30,214 bases of DNA from an uncultured bacterium (GTDB lineage: Bacteria; Bacillota; Clostridia; Peptostreptococcales; Anaerovoracaceae). The notes beneath the pieces were generated by a model that had not been told where the DNA came from, searched no databases, and saw only the letters and a program-made list of their open reading frames with translations. Where the stretch lies: the NCBI GenBank assembly GCA_905214195.1, contig CAJMLH010000022.1, positions 1 through 30,214 on the forward strand. Direction: 5' to 3'. Position numbers and translations under genes: made by a program. The first letter of the stretch is position 1; the number at the start of each line of letters is the position of its first letter. Positions 22,901 through 30,214 of the stretch are shown in pieces.

Positions 22901-23766
22901 GTGCATATGGTAGTTGTATTGTCAGTCAAAAGCAGCGTCATCAAAAAGTTCCCGCTCTTTATAAGCTTATAAGATATTTTAAATATACTACCCTCTACAA
23001 TAACTACTCCCTGAGACGGTTCTATGTCTCTGAGCCTTGTGGTAGCGTCGGAATTTATAGCTTTTCCCATTATTCTGTTGCCCTCTGCCGGCTCTTCTTT
23101 TTCTCTTCTTCTGCCGCTCCACTGACCTTTTGCAACCGGTTGTTCAAAATTCTGAGAATTCTGAGACTTCCCATTATCAGCCTTAACTTTAAGATGTTTC
23201 TTGTATTCCTCAAGGGATCGCTTTATATCTTCATCTTCAACTTCTCTAAAAGCCTGTACACTTTTTTTGAAAACATCCTCGTCATTCTTAAAAACAACTT
23301 CCGCATCTATATCAAAGGCTGACTTCAAAAGTTTTTTAAACTGCTTCGCCACATGCTTATTAAGCAGTTCAACGGTAAAGTCCCCTACAGCATATATGAT
23401 TAAATTTTTTCCGTTCCATACGAAATTGTCCTCTTGAATTGCCTTTGCAATTCCCCCATATCCGCCATTTACTATTTCTATCATATGTGGAATGAAAAGT
23501 CCGATTATTTCTTCTTTTGAAAGCAAAATATGGTCATATGAAAAATTTATTTCAACTCCTCTTACCATATCGCCCAACTTTTGTCCTATTCTATCCTTTA
23601 TGTCGTGACATGCTTCAAGAGGCATAACAAAATTAAGGGTCATATCTAAAGATAAAACCCTTTCTTCTTTTTTTATGCATGCCCTTCTTAAGTCGTACTT
23701 CAATTCTTCCTGAGAAAGGCCTCCCACATGGTATTTACTTAAAACATCTTTTATGATTTCTCTCAT
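19939..23766 (-). CDS. polC: DNA polymerase III alpha subunit PolC, lacking the exonuclease domain
   Basis: This 1275-residue Gram-positive replicase has an OB-fold region (about 235-340), a PHP domain starting VELHAHTKMSAMDGL (352-366) and AITDHGVV, a zinc module with Cys750, Cys753, Cys775 and Cys778, the palm motif FDGDKEPDIDLNFAGEYQ (797-814) and a C-terminal clamp-binding QLSFF (1271-1275). Normal PolC (about 1440 residues) has a DnaQ-like 3'-5' exonuclease inserted in the PHP domain after YGxEGY. Here KVIYGMEGYVFDDEG (413-427) passes through about 20 linker residues directly to THIILLAATQEGMKNIYK-like sequence (443 onward). No DxE exonuclease motifs are present. The frame is continuous and all polymerase parts are intact. 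Proofreading would have to come from another protein. It ends the pyrH-ispG-polC cluster, six bases after ispG. Confidence 0.95.
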   Translation of the reverse strand: MREIIKDVLSKYHVGGLSQEELKYDLRRACIKKEERVLSLDMTLNFVMPLEACHDIKDRIGQKLGDMVRGVEINFSYDHILLSKEEIIGLFIPHMIEIVNGGYGGIAKAIQEDNFVWNGKNLIIYAVGDFTVELLNKHVAKQFKKLLKSAFDIDAEVVFKNDEDVFKKSVQAFREVEDEDIKRSLEEYKKHLKVKADNGKSQNSQNFEQPVAKGQWSGRRREKEEPAEGNRIMGKAINSDATTRLRDIEPSQGVVIVEGSIFKISYKLIKSGNFLMTLLLTDNTTTICTKAFITAAKQEEIKSLLSEGDAIKIRGEVQWDTFENLNVIMIKDLQKGEKAEERQDTWPDGKRVELHAHTKMSAMDGLNEPADIVNQAAAWGQPAVAITDHGVVQAFPDAAKAANKLREKGKDIKVIYGMEGYVFDDEGLVDKDGNIDYKKKPTNHIILLAATQEGMKNIYKLVSFSHLNYFYKRPRLPKSVIQANRNGIIIGSACEAGELYQAFYRQKSHEEIKKIAEFYDYFEIQPLINNRFLTEDRTESGRYPDRRQLSVEDLKDINRQIVKLGDEMGKPVVATTDAHYDRDTSAIYRNIIMAGQGFKDAENGQGLYLRTTDEMMEEFSYLGEEQARKVVIENTNKIADKVDILLPVPKGKFPPKIAGAEETLRKTCMERAHSIYGDPLPDVIGERLEKELNSIINNGYAVMYVSAQMLVKKSLEDGYLVGSRGSVGSSLAATMAGITEVNPLDPHYICPECKYLEFGDMQQYDCGIDMPPKKCPVCGTELNRDGFTIPFATFLGFDGDKEPDIDLNFAGEYQPVAHKYVGKIFGEKNVFKAGTVGTIADKTAYGYVRKFYDEQGIPINKYEADRLTQHCTGIKRTTGQHPGGIVIVPDDHEIYEFCPVQHPANDTKSDIITTHFDYHKIDENLLKLDILGHNVPSMIRQLQDMTGVDPLTVPLTDRKVLSIFNGIEALDIKDPEYKFKHGSYAIPEFGTSFVRQMLDDTKPDKFADLVRISGFSHGTDVWLNNAQDYIRDGVATMREVISTRDDIMNYLMLKGIENKTSFQIMEDVRKNRPLKQEQLDVMKEHGVPQWYIDSCIKIQYMFPRAHAVAYTMMSFRMAWYKVYYPREFYATYFSSVVSDFDADTILRGKNAILEKMELINAKGQEATAKENNELIVLEVAYEMYARGYEFKDMVLGESEAGKFKISDGKVLLPFMALSGMGETAAKSLVDEYKIKPYDTIEEIMKRAKINKTSIEALKARGVLRGLPETDQLSFF

Positions 23767-23772
23767 TGTCGG

Positions 23773-24852
23773 TTATTTCAAGCTCCTGCAATAATTCTCA
23801 ACTATATTCAAAAATTCATCTGTTAGATCTTTTTCATCTACAGTCTTTAAAATCTCTCCTTTAGCAAATATCAGACCTTTGCCGTCGCCGCCGGCAAGAC
23901 CGAAGTCTGCTTCTCTTGCTTCGCCCGGACCGTTAACTGCACATCCCATCACTGCTACAGTAAGACCATCCTTGCCTTTTGCCTCAAGTAAAGCTTCCAG
24001 CGGAGTTAGCTTTGCTTCTATCTCTTCTGCCAGTGCCTGCAAATTTATTTTTGTTCTGCCGCATGTCGGGCAGGAAACAAAGTTTATGGAAGATTTCTTC
24101 ATTCCGAGACTTTTCAATATCTCTAATGCGAATTTTACTTCTTCTACAGGGTCAGCAGTCAAGGATACTCTCATTGTATCTCCTATTCCCTCCAGCAACA
24201 ATGCCCCAAGACCTATCGCAGATTTAATCTTTCCCCGCTTCGGCGTTCCGGCCTCTGTTATACCTATATGTATTGGAACATCCGTTGCTTCTACAAGAAG
24301 TTTATGTGCATTATAATTCATCACGACATCCGACGATTTAATTGAAACGACCAGATTGTCGTAATCCATATCCTCTATATATTTTATGTTCCTGACTGCA
24401 CTTTCCGCCAGACCTTCTGCTGTAACTCCACCGTATTTTAACAATATATCTTTTTCAAGGGAACCGGAATTAACCCCCACTCTGATGGGAATCTGCCTTT
24501 CTTTGGCTTTATCTACAACGGCTTTTATTCTTTCGGTGCTACCTATATTGCCGGGATTTATTCTTATCTTATCTGCTCCGGCATCTATAGCCGCAATAGC
24601 CAACCTGTAGTCGAAGTGAATATCTGCTACCAAAGGTGTATTAACCTGTTTTTTGACACGAGCAAACACTTCTGCCGCTTCTGTATCCGGCACTGCGATT
24701 CTGATAATCTGACATCCTGCATCCCTTAAACGAGATATTTGTTCAATAAGTGCCTTTTCATCCCTTGAATCGACATTTGTCATGGACTGAATAGAAACAG
24801 CCGCCCCGCCTCCTATTGGAATATCTCCGCACTTTACTTGTCTAAAACCCAT
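23773..24852 (-). CDS. ispG: 4-hydroxy-3-methylbut-2-enyl diphosphate synthase (GcpE)
   Basis: This 359-residue iron-sulfur enzyme catalyses the penultimate step of the MEP isoprenoid pathway, converting MEcPP to HMBPP. The N-terminal TIM-barrel half contains GGAAVSIQSMTNVDSRD and LVADIHFDYRLAIAA. The C-terminal half holds the cluster ligands: SCPTCGRT with Cys261 and Cys264, GCAVNGPGEA with Cys304 and Glu311. Three cysteines and one glutamate are the known ligand set. The size matches the short bacterial form. It starts at ATG 24852 behind GGAGGG, 17 bp after rseP. With dxr in the same cluster, it supports use of the MEP route in this organism. Confidence 0.97.
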   Translation of the reverse strand: MGFRQVKCGDIPIGGGAAVSIQSMTNVDSRDEKALIEQISRLRDAGCQIIRIAVPDTEAAEVFARVKKQVNTPLVADIHFDYRLAIAAIDAGADKIRINPGNIGSTERIKAVVDKAKERQIPIRVGVNSGSLEKDILLKYGGVTAEGLAESAVRNIKYIEDMDYDNLVVSIKSSDVVMNYNAHKLLVEATDVPIHIGITEAGTPKRGKIKSAIGLGALLLEGIGDTMRVSLTADPVEEVKFALEILKSLGMKKSSINFVSCPTCGRTKINLQALAEEIEAKLTPLEALLEAKGKDGLTVAVMGCAVNGPGEAREADFGLAGGDGKGLIFAKGEILKTVDEKDLTDEFLNIVENYCRSLK

Positions 24853-24869
24853 TTTTCCCTCCGTTTTAT

Positions 24870-25871
24870 CTATCCGAAAATCCTCGTTATATCATTAAAG
24901 GTAACATATATCATAAGTGCAAACAGAAGTATTATTCCTACAAAATGTATTGTTCCTTCTACCTTCTGGCTTACCGGTTTTCCTGTTATCGCCGTATACA
25001 GCACAAAGATTATTCTTCCTCCGTCAAGGGCCGGAAACGGCAGCATATTCATTATTGCCAAGTTCATACATATAAGCGCCGTCAAAAATCCGTAATACCA
25101 AAATCCGTACTGCGTTGTTTCGCTTACCATCTGCACCATTCCGACAGGTCCGCTTAAGTTTTCCGTACCCAACTTGCCGGTAAACAGCTGTCCGAGAACA
25201 TCAAACATATCTACAGTCATATTCCATGTTGCTTTGCTTCCCTCTGCAATAGCTCTAAGTGGGCTATGACTTATAGCACATTTGATTCCAACCACATATC
25301 TGCCTGCGTCATCATATTCAGGCTGCATAACAAGTGTTTTGGCATTCCCGTCACGGCTTACCTCTATAGTTACAGACTTTTCTCCGGCTTCGCCTATATA
25401 CTGTGAAACATCACCCCATGATTCTACTTTTTTATCGTTTATCTCCACAATCTCGTCGCCCTGCACAATGCCTGCTTTAGCCGCAGGACTGCCTGCTGTC
25501 ACTTCGTCAATAGTAGTCGTCGTAAATCCCAGTATTCCTGTTACGATTATCATAATAATTACAGCACAGATTACATTCATAAAAGAGCCGGCTGCAAGAA
25601 TCACAATCTTTTGCCATGGTTTTTTATTTGTAAAGGCTCGAGGCTCTTCCGATTCTTCGTCTTCACCCTCCATAGCACAAAATCCGCCTATAGGAAAAAG
25701 CCTTATGCTGTAAAGAGTCTCACCTTTCTGTCTCTTCCATATTGCAGGACCCATACCGAAAGAAAACTCATTGACTTTTACATCCATCCTTTTGGCAGCT
25801 ATAAAATGTCCCAACTCATGTGGAAAAATCATTATACAAAATAATAAAATAGCAAGTATCGCTGTTGTCAT
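24870..25871 (-). CDS. rseP: Site-2 intramembrane zinc metalloprotease RseP/RasP
   Basis: This 333-residue membrane protease has the zinc motif HELGH (His18 to His22) in its first helix, a PDZ domain (about 118-183, with GSPAAKAGIVQGDEIVEIND), and the second active-site motif NMLPFPALDGGR (about 275-286) whose Asp283 is the third zinc ligand. It cuts membrane-embedded substrates such as anti-sigma factors or signal peptide remnants (RasP/YluC in Bacillus). Three to four membrane helices are visible, and the length is shorter than E. coli RseP because only one PDZ domain is present, as in Gram-positive relatives. It lies between dxr and ispG in the conserved order. The substrate in this organism is unknown. 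Confidence 0.95.
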   Translation of the reverse strand: MTTAILAILLFCIMIFPHELGHFIAAKRMDVKVNEFSFGMGPAIWKRQKGETLYSIRLFPIGGFCAMEGEDEESEEPRAFTNKKPWQKIVILAAGSFMNVICAVIIMIIVTGILGFTTTTIDEVTAGSPAAKAGIVQGDEIVEINDKKVESWGDVSQYIGEAGEKSVTIEVSRDGNAKTLVMQPEYDDAGRYVVGIKCAISHSPLRAIAEGSKATWNMTVDMFDVLGQLFTGKLGTENLSGPVGMVQMVSETTQYGFWYYGFLTALICMNLAIMNMLPFPALDGGRIIFVLYTAITGKPVSQKVEGTIHFVGIILLFALMIYVTFNDITRIFG

Positions 25872-25897
25872 AAATCCCCCTAATCACTCAGTCTGTT

Positions 25898-27043
25898 TCA
25901 GCCTGAAACTATACGCCGTACCTCTGTACGGGCTTTCTGATCCGCCTCCAAAACATCTTCTAATTTAATATTATATGCAGGTTTATGTAAATCAAGTATT
26001 CTTTGTATGTTTTTTGGAATATCGGTAAATTTTATTTTTCCGTTTAAAAACATTTCTACAAGGACTTCATTTGCAGCATTCATTACAGCAGGATATGTCC
26101 CTCCTGCTTCTGATGCCTCATAAGCGATTCTGATACATTGGAAAACTTCGGGATCAGGTTTTTCAAATGTCAGTTTTGAAGCCTGTCCAAAAAAGTCAAG
26201 ACCCGCTTTTGGATTATACATTCTTTCCGGATATGCCATTGCAAAACTTATCGGAATTCTCATATCTGCGACGCCAAACTGCCCGATAACCGCTCCGTCT
26301 TCAAATTCCACTGCCGAATGTAATATGCTTTGCGGATGAATTAGTATGGTTATATCCTTAACATCCACATCAAACAGCCACTTGGCCTCGATTACTTCAA
26401 GACCTTTGTTCATCATGCTTGCAGAATCTATAGTAATCTTTTTACCCATACTCCAGTTGGGGTGTTTCAGAGCCTGTTCCAATGTCACATTGTTTAGCTG
26501 TTCTTTGGTAAATCCTCTGAACGGACCGCCTGAAGCAGTCAGAAGTATTTTCTTTATCTTTCTGTTTTGATTTCCCTCAAGGCTTTGAAATACAGCACTG
26601 TGCTCACTGTCAACAGGGAGTATGGAAACTCCCTTTTCAGAAGCTGCCGACATAATAATCTCTCCGCCTGCCACAAGTGTTTCTTTGTTAGCAAGGGCTA
26701 TACTGCGCCCTGCCTGTATAGCGTAATAAGTAGGCTCCATTCCACGCATACCCACAAGAGCATTCATTACAAGATCAGACTCGATTTTTGCAGCTTCTAT
26801 AAGGCCTTTTCTTCCCCAAAAGAATTCAACATTTTTATGCTTCTTTGCAAGATCTGCCGCATCCTTTTCCGTCGCAGTAACCGCAATTAGCGGATTAAAC
26901 TCTTCTATCTGCTTTGAAAGAAGCTGCGAATTGCTGCCGCATGTTAATGCTGCAACGCTATACTCATTTTTGTTTTCTCTTATTATATCCAGGCACTGAG
27001 TTCCTATTGACCCGGTACTTCCCAAAAGTGATATCCTTTTCAT
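25898..27043 (-). CDS. dxr: 1-deoxy-D-xylulose 5-phosphate reductoisomerase
   Basis: This 381-residue cytoplasmic enzyme catalyses the NADPH-dependent conversion of DXP to MEP, the first committed step of the MEP pathway. It opens with the nucleotide-binding MKRISLLGSTGSIGTQCLDI, followed by IALANKETLVAGG, the substrate/metal region ILPVDSEHSAVFQ, and TASGGPFRGF. These are the conserved Dxr motifs. The frame can start three codons earlier at GTG 27052; ATG 27043 gives the standard family N-terminus. Shine-Dalgarno strength is moderate for both. It is located between cdsA and rseP, matching the gene order of many Firmicutes. Confidence 0.96.
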   Translation of the reverse strand: MKRISLLGSTGSIGTQCLDIIRENKNEYSVAALTCGSNSQLLSKQIEEFNPLIAVTATEKDAADLAKKHKNVEFFWGRKGLIEAAKIESDLVMNALVGMRGMEPTYYAIQAGRSIALANKETLVAGGEIIMSAASEKGVSILPVDSEHSAVFQSLEGNQNRKIKKILLTASGGPFRGFTKEQLNNVTLEQALKHPNWSMGKKITIDSASMMNKGLEVIEAKWLFDVDVKDITILIHPQSILHSAVEFEDGAVIGQFGVADMRIPISFAMAYPERMYNPKAGLDFFGQASKLTFEKPDPEVFQCIRIAYEASEAGGTYPAVMNAANEVLVEMFLNGKIKFTDIPKNIQRILDLHKPAYNIKLEDVLEADQKARTEVRRIVSG

Positions 27044-27076
27044 TATATTCACCGTTTCTTCCTTGGCTGTTTTCTT

Positions 27077-27862
27077 TTATCCGACATTTATAAAAAGTAT
27101 GCAGTAATATACCATCGGCGCAGTAAAAAGAACACTGTCGAACCTGTCTAAAACGCCTCCGTGACCCGGTATCAAATGTCCGTAGTCTTTAATACCCATC
27201 TGTCTTTTAAAAGCAGATGCAGACAAGTCACCAAGCTGTGCGAAAATGCTGCCTATAAATCCTATAACAAGTGTCATTCCAAAGGCTTCAGGCAAAGCAA
27301 AATAACCGAAAAGTCCACAGAATACCACGCTTCCCACAACTCCGCCGATTGCACCCTCTATACTTTTTTTAGGGCTCAAATGAGGGCAAAGCTTATGTTT
27401 TCCTATTGCCATTCCTGTAAAATATGCCATTATGTCAGTTCCAAAGGCAGCAAGGAATACAAGCCATATCAATATTCGATGTTGTGACTGATCTATCAGC
27501 ACTATGTGATACGAGAAGAATACGACATATAATACTCCAAGGAGCGTTGCCGTCATATCTTCAAGTTTTCTTTCTTCAACATTAAAACCATACACCATAC
27601 TTGCGGCGACTGTAAGTACCAGCCATATCATTGTAATTCGCATGTCTCCCGGCGCAAGAGCATTAGCACCGTAAAGAATTGCTATAGCCGCATATGCTAT
27701 AGGATAACTTGGTTTTGTTCCTGATGCTTCAAATCCTTTGTAAAATTCTCGTACGCCTATTACAGCCACTATTAGAGCTGCTCCCCATATAAACCATCCT
27801 CCGAGATAAACAAATGCAAGTAACGGCAACATAACACATGCCGAAATGATTCTCGTCTTCAT
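27077..27862 (-). CDS. cdsA: Phosphatidate cytidylyltransferase (CDP-diglyceride synthase)
   Basis: This 261-residue integral membrane protein with about eight hydrophobic helices carries the CTP-transferase signature SAFKRQMGIKDYGHLIPGHG continuing to DRFDS (about 216-243). It converts phosphatidic acid and CTP into CDP-diacylglycerol, the precursor of phosphatidylglycerol and related phospholipids. The loop KLCPHLSPKKSIEGAIGG is also characteristic. It starts at ATG 27862 behind AAAGGAG and lies 54 bp after uppS. All family motifs are intact and the length is normal. Confidence 0.95.
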   Translation of the reverse strand: MKTRIISACVMLPLLAFVYLGGWFIWGAALIVAVIGVREFYKGFEASGTKPSYPIAYAAIAILYGANALAPGDMRITMIWLVLTVAASMVYGFNVEERKLEDMTATLLGVLYVVFFSYHIVLIDQSQHRILIWLVFLAAFGTDIMAYFTGMAIGKHKLCPHLSPKKSIEGAIGGVVGSVVFCGLFGYFALPEAFGMTLVIGFIGSIFAQLGDLSASAFKRQMGIKDYGHLIPGHGGVLDRFDSVLFTAPMVYYCILFINVG

Positions 27863-27916
27863 ACCCTGTCTCCTTTTAACTGATTATTTACCTGTTTGTA
27901 TAATTTCTCCGGTAAT

Positions 27917-28639
27917 TTACCTACCGCCAAACCTGCGGTTTCTTCTTGTATATTCTTCTATTATTTCTTCAAATTCATCAGGAGTAAAATCCGGCCAGAG
28001 AGAATCGCTGAATGCAAACTCGCTGTAGGCGCTCTGCCAAAGCAGAAAATTTGAAATACGCTCTTCACCGCTGGTTCTGATAATTAAATCCGGATCCGGT
28101 ATATTGCCGTTTTCATCACCGGTGTAGAGGTATTTTGCAAAATATTCCTCATCTATATCATCCGCTTTAATTTCTCCTGCCGCCGCCATCTCTGCTAGCT
28201 TTCTTGCTGCACGCACTATTTCTTGACGGCTGCCGTAATTAAGGGCTATATTAAACCTTAGACCATCGTTGTCTTTAGTTGTTTCTATGGCTTTATCTAT
28301 ACTCGACTGTGCCGATTTTGGTATTCTGCTGCAATCCCCAAGTACCGATACCTTTACATTGTTTTCATTCAATTCTTTAAGTTCACTCGCCACATATTTT
28401 ACAAGAAGCCCGAATATGCCTCCAACCTCTTCGGCGGAACGCTTCCAGTTTTCAGTGGAAAAAGCATATACAGTCAGGTATTTTATGCCCATTACATCTG
28501 CTTTCTTTATAATTTCTTTCATGGCAAGCATTCCGGCATTATGACCGCTCAACCTGCTCACATTGTTTTTTGTAGCCCATCTTCCGTTTCCGTCCATTAT
28601 TACGGCAACATGCTCCGGCAAAAGCTTATTTTCCGTCAT
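27917..28639 (-). CDS. uppS: Undecaprenyl diphosphate synthase
   Basis: This 240-residue cis-prenyltransferase has the N-terminal HVAVIMDGNGRWA (catalytic Asp16) and the C-terminal DLIIRTSGEERISNFLLWQS (with RTSGE at 188-192) and FSDSLWPDF. It extends farnesyl diphosphate with isopentenyl diphosphate to the C55 lipid carrier used for peptidoglycan and wall polymers. It starts at ATG 28639 behind AGGAGAAG. A strong hairpin lies in the preceding gap after frr. Its product links the MEP genes dxr and ispG in the same cluster with cell-wall synthesis. Confidence 0.97.
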   Translation of the reverse strand: MTENKLLPEHVAVIMDGNGRWATKNNVSRLSGHNAGMLAMKEIIKKADVMGIKYLTVYAFSTENWKRSAEEVGGIFGLLVKYVASELKELNENNVKVSVLGDCSRIPKSAQSSIDKAIETTKDNDGLRFNIALNYGSRQEIVRAARKLAEMAAAGEIKADDIDEEYFAKYLYTGDENGNIPDPDLIIRTSGEERISNFLLWQSAYSEFAFSDSLWPDFTPDEFEEIIEEYTRRNRRFGGR

Positions 28640-28691
28640 CTTCTTCTCCTGTAAGTAATGTGAATACGAATTTTATCCTTTTCTATAAGCA

Positions 28692-28718
28692 GTGTGGCTG
28701 CCATGGTAGCAGCCACAC
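28692..28718 (-). other. G-C-rich hairpin between frr and uppS without T-tract
   Basis: GTGTGGCTGC and GCAGCCACAC form a perfect 10-bp stem around a 7-base loop, 14 bases after the frr stop codon. On the minus strand it is followed by TGCTTATAG, not a T run, so it is a poor intrinsic terminator. It could be an mRNA processing or 3'-end stabilising structure that makes frr and pyrH expression differ from the downstream genes. Confidence 0.6.
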
Positions 28719-28731
28719 GAGTAAGTCCTGA

Positions 28732-29286
28732 TTATACTTCTAAAATTTCTTTTTCTTTTCCGGCTATAATTGTGTCTATTTCTTTAACAGTCTTTTCTAT
28801 AGCTTTCTGAATATCATCGAGAGCCTTCTTAAGTTCATCCTCAGTTATTTCATGGTCTTTTTCCTTTTTCTTGAGGTGGTCGTTGGCATCTCTTCTTAAA
28901 TTTCTAACTGCTACCTTGCTGTCCTCTCCCATTTTCTTGACAGTCTTGGTGAGTTCTTTTCTTCTTTCTTCTGTAACCTGAGGAATAACGAGCCTTACGC
29001 ATTTTCCGTCATTTGACGGATTGATTCCGATATTTGCCACATTGATTGCTTTTTCTATCTCTCCAATGGACTTTGGATCAAAAGGAGTGATTAAAAGAGT
29101 TCTGGGATCCGGTACGGAAACATTGGCAAGATTTTTAAGTGGTGTAGGTGAACCGTAGTAATCCACCATAACTCTGTCAAGTAAAGCTGGATTAGCTCTT
29201 CCTGCTCTTACGGTATTTAAATCCTCTTTTAAAACAGCGATGCTCTTTTTACTCTTTTCTTCAAGATTTTTTTTGATAGTTTCCAT
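28732..29286 (-). CDS. frr: Ribosome recycling factor
   Basis: This 184-residue protein has the RRF signature LNTVRAGRANPALLDRVMVD (about 23-42) and a long coiled-coil second domain (KELTKTVKKMGEDSKVAVRN and RDANDHLKKKEKDHEITEDE). With EF-G it splits the post-termination ribosome into subunits. Length and motifs are standard. It starts at ATG 29286 behind GGGAGG, 11 bp after pyrH, so the two are co-transcribed as in most bacteria. Confidence 0.97.
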   Translation of the reverse strand: METIKKNLEEKSKKSIAVLKEDLNTVRAGRANPALLDRVMVDYYGSPTPLKNLANVSVPDPRTLLITPFDPKSIGEIEKAINVANIGINPSNDGKCVRLVIPQVTEERRKELTKTVKKMGEDSKVAVRNLRRDANDHLKKKEKDHEITEDELKKALDDIQKAIEKTVKEIDTIIAGKEKEILEV

Positions 29287-29297
29287 ATTGGGCCTCC

Positions 29298-30002
29298 CTA
29301 TTCTATAATTGTTCCTATGTTTTCTCCTAAAATGGCTTTCATAACATTGCCTTCTTCTGCGATGGCAAATACATGTATCTTAATATGATTATCTCTGCAA
29401 AGTGTTGCTGCTGTAAGATCCATTACCTTTAAATCTTTTTCAAGAACCTCCATATGCGTCAACCTGCTGAGTTTTTGAGCGTCCGGATATACTGCCGGGT
29501 CTTTGTCGTAAACAGCGTCCACATTCTTAGCCAAAAGTATTACTTCTGAGTCTATCTCTGCCGCACGAAGAGCTGCCGTTGTATCTGTAGAGAAGAATGG
29601 GTTTCCTGTGCCTGCTCCGAATATTACTATATCGCCATGTTCAAGTTGGCTCAAAGCCTTTCTTCTGGCATAAGGCTCTGCGATTTCTCTCATCTCTATG
29701 GAAGTCTGAACTCTTGTCGGTACTCCAAGCGCCAAAAATGCATCCTGTAAAGCAAGGGAGTTCATAACTGTAGCAAGCATACCCATATAGTCGGCTGTTG
29801 CTCTGTCCATATCCTTGCTGGTTCTGCCTCTCCAGAAGTTTCCGCCTCCAACGACTATGGCTACCTGCACTCCTAAGTCATGTATCTGTTTTACTTCTTT
29901 TGCAACTTTCTGAGTCATAGCCTCATCTATACCAAAATGCTGTTCACCTGCCAAAGCCTCACCGCTTATTTTCAGCAGTACCCTGTTGTATATAGGTTTC
30001 AT
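29298..30002 (-). CDS. pyrH: Uridylate kinase
   Basis: This 234-residue amino-acid-kinase fold enzyme phosphorylates UMP to UDP. Motifs are VLLKISGEALAG near the N-terminus, VAIVVGGGNFWRGR, DYMGMLATVMNSLALQDAF and GAGTGNPFFSTDTTAALRAA, all characteristic of bacterial PyrH. The open frame begins at ATG 30050, but the first 16 residues of that version come from the edge of a tandem repeat. ATG 30002, preceded by AGAGG and AAGG, gives the usual family N-terminus (MKPIYNRVLLKISGEA). In this gene order tsf is expected upstream, outside the window. The repeat array in between may influence its expression. Confidence 0.96.
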   Translation of the reverse strand: MKPIYNRVLLKISGEALAGEQHFGIDEAMTQKVAKEVKQIHDLGVQVAIVVGGGNFWRGRTSKDMDRATADYMGMLATVMNSLALQDAFLALGVPTRVQTSIEMREIAEPYARRKALSQLEHGDIVIFGAGTGNPFFSTDTTAALRAAEIDSEVILLAKNVDAVYDKDPAVYPDAQKLSRLTHMEVLEKDLKVMDLTAATLCRDNHIKIHVFAIAEEGNVMKAILGENIGTIIE

Positions 30003-30038
30003 ATCCTTATTACCTCTCATTTCATTGTCAAATGATTG

Positions 30039-30214
30039 TTTTGCGTTCATTATACCGCCGCCAAACTGGGCCAGAGCGATTCAATGAACGCTTCCTTTCG
30101 CCGTGCGGCAAACCATATAAATCTTTTGCGTTCATTATACCGCCGCCAAACTGAGCCAAAGCGATTCAATGAACGCTTCCTTTCGCCGTGCGGCAAACCA
30201 TATAAATCTTTTGC
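30039..30214. repeat. 85-bp tandem direct repeat upstream of pyrH
   Basis: Two full 85-bp units (30039-30123 and 30124-30208) lie head to tail, and the first six bases of a third (30209-30214) reach the window end. The two full units differ at only two positions (GGGCCAGAG versus GAGCCAAAG). Each unit holds an inverted repeat GCGTTCATT/AATGAACGC separated by about 30 bases, and a short GCCG/CGGC hairpin. The period is not a multiple of three, so it is not an in-frame coding repeat. The number of copies beyond the window is unknown. Confidence 0.9.

Noticed and set aside
30003..30050. pyrH start at ATG 30050
   Set aside because: The extra 16 codons begin in the tandem repeat and do not match the PyrH family N-terminus; ATG 30002 has a ribosome binding site.
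30039..30214. CRISPR array
   Set aside because: The units abut without unique spacers and are 85 bp long; no cas genes are present.
1..30214. tRNA, rRNA genes, insertion sequences or prophage genes
   Set aside because: No cloverleaf, rRNA-like segment, transposase or integrase sequence was recognised on either strand.

Overview
The window is a moderately AT-rich chromosomal segment from a Gram-positive, low-GC anaerobe, most likely a member of the Clostridia. The evidence is a PolC-type replicase, strong AGGAGG-type ribosome binding sites, a YmxH/YlmC-family sporulation protein, the pyrH-frr-uppS-cdsA-dxr-rseP-ispG-polC gene order, a BMP-type nucleoside ABC transporter, and thioredoxin genes divergent from a Crp/Fnr regulator. 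Genus cannot be fixed from this sequence alone. Nearly all genes lie on the minus strand, so transcription runs from high to low coordinates; the two clear plus-strand genes are ymxH and the Crp/Fnr regulator.

Region 1 (1-5062): a Tad/Flp type IVb pilus (or Tad secretion) operon on the minus strand, read as tadZ/cpaE-like, tadA ATPase, tadB, tadC, a 55-residue Flp pilin, tadE, and the start of a second TadE/DUF5702-like protein cut by the window edge. A ClpP-like TepA protease lies just upstream with no terminator between, and is divergent from ymxH. Region 2 (5063-10260): an orphan beta-class DNA methyltransferase, a long-chain acyl-CoA synthetase and a YgiQ-type radical SAM protein. A near-ideal operator-like palindrome with FapR-like half-sites sits before the acyl-CoA synthetase.

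Region 3 (10261-15300): a four-gene nucleoside uptake operon (BMP lipoprotein, double ABC ATPase, two permeases), with a strong hairpin after the lipoprotein gene and a terminator at its end. Region 4 (15400-17100): a secreted CAP-domain protein with its own sigma-A promoter, a lytic transglycosylase, and a previously easy-to-miss 34-codon reading frame with a strong Shine-Dalgarno. Region 5 (17100-19290): thioredoxin with an unusual CVYC active site, thioredoxin reductase, and a divergent Crp/Fnr regulator containing a cysteine pair.

Region 6 (19298-30214): a GNAT acetyltransferase followed upstream by the large conserved cluster pyrH, frr, uppS, cdsA, dxr, rseP, ispG, polC. It joins pyrimidine nucleotide supply, ribosome recycling, MEP isoprenoid synthesis, undecaprenyl and phospholipid precursors, regulated intramembrane proteolysis and replication. 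Two observations stand out: PolC appears to lack the proofreading exonuclease that normally interrupts its PHP domain, and an 85-bp tandem repeat runs off the window edge just upstream of pyrH.
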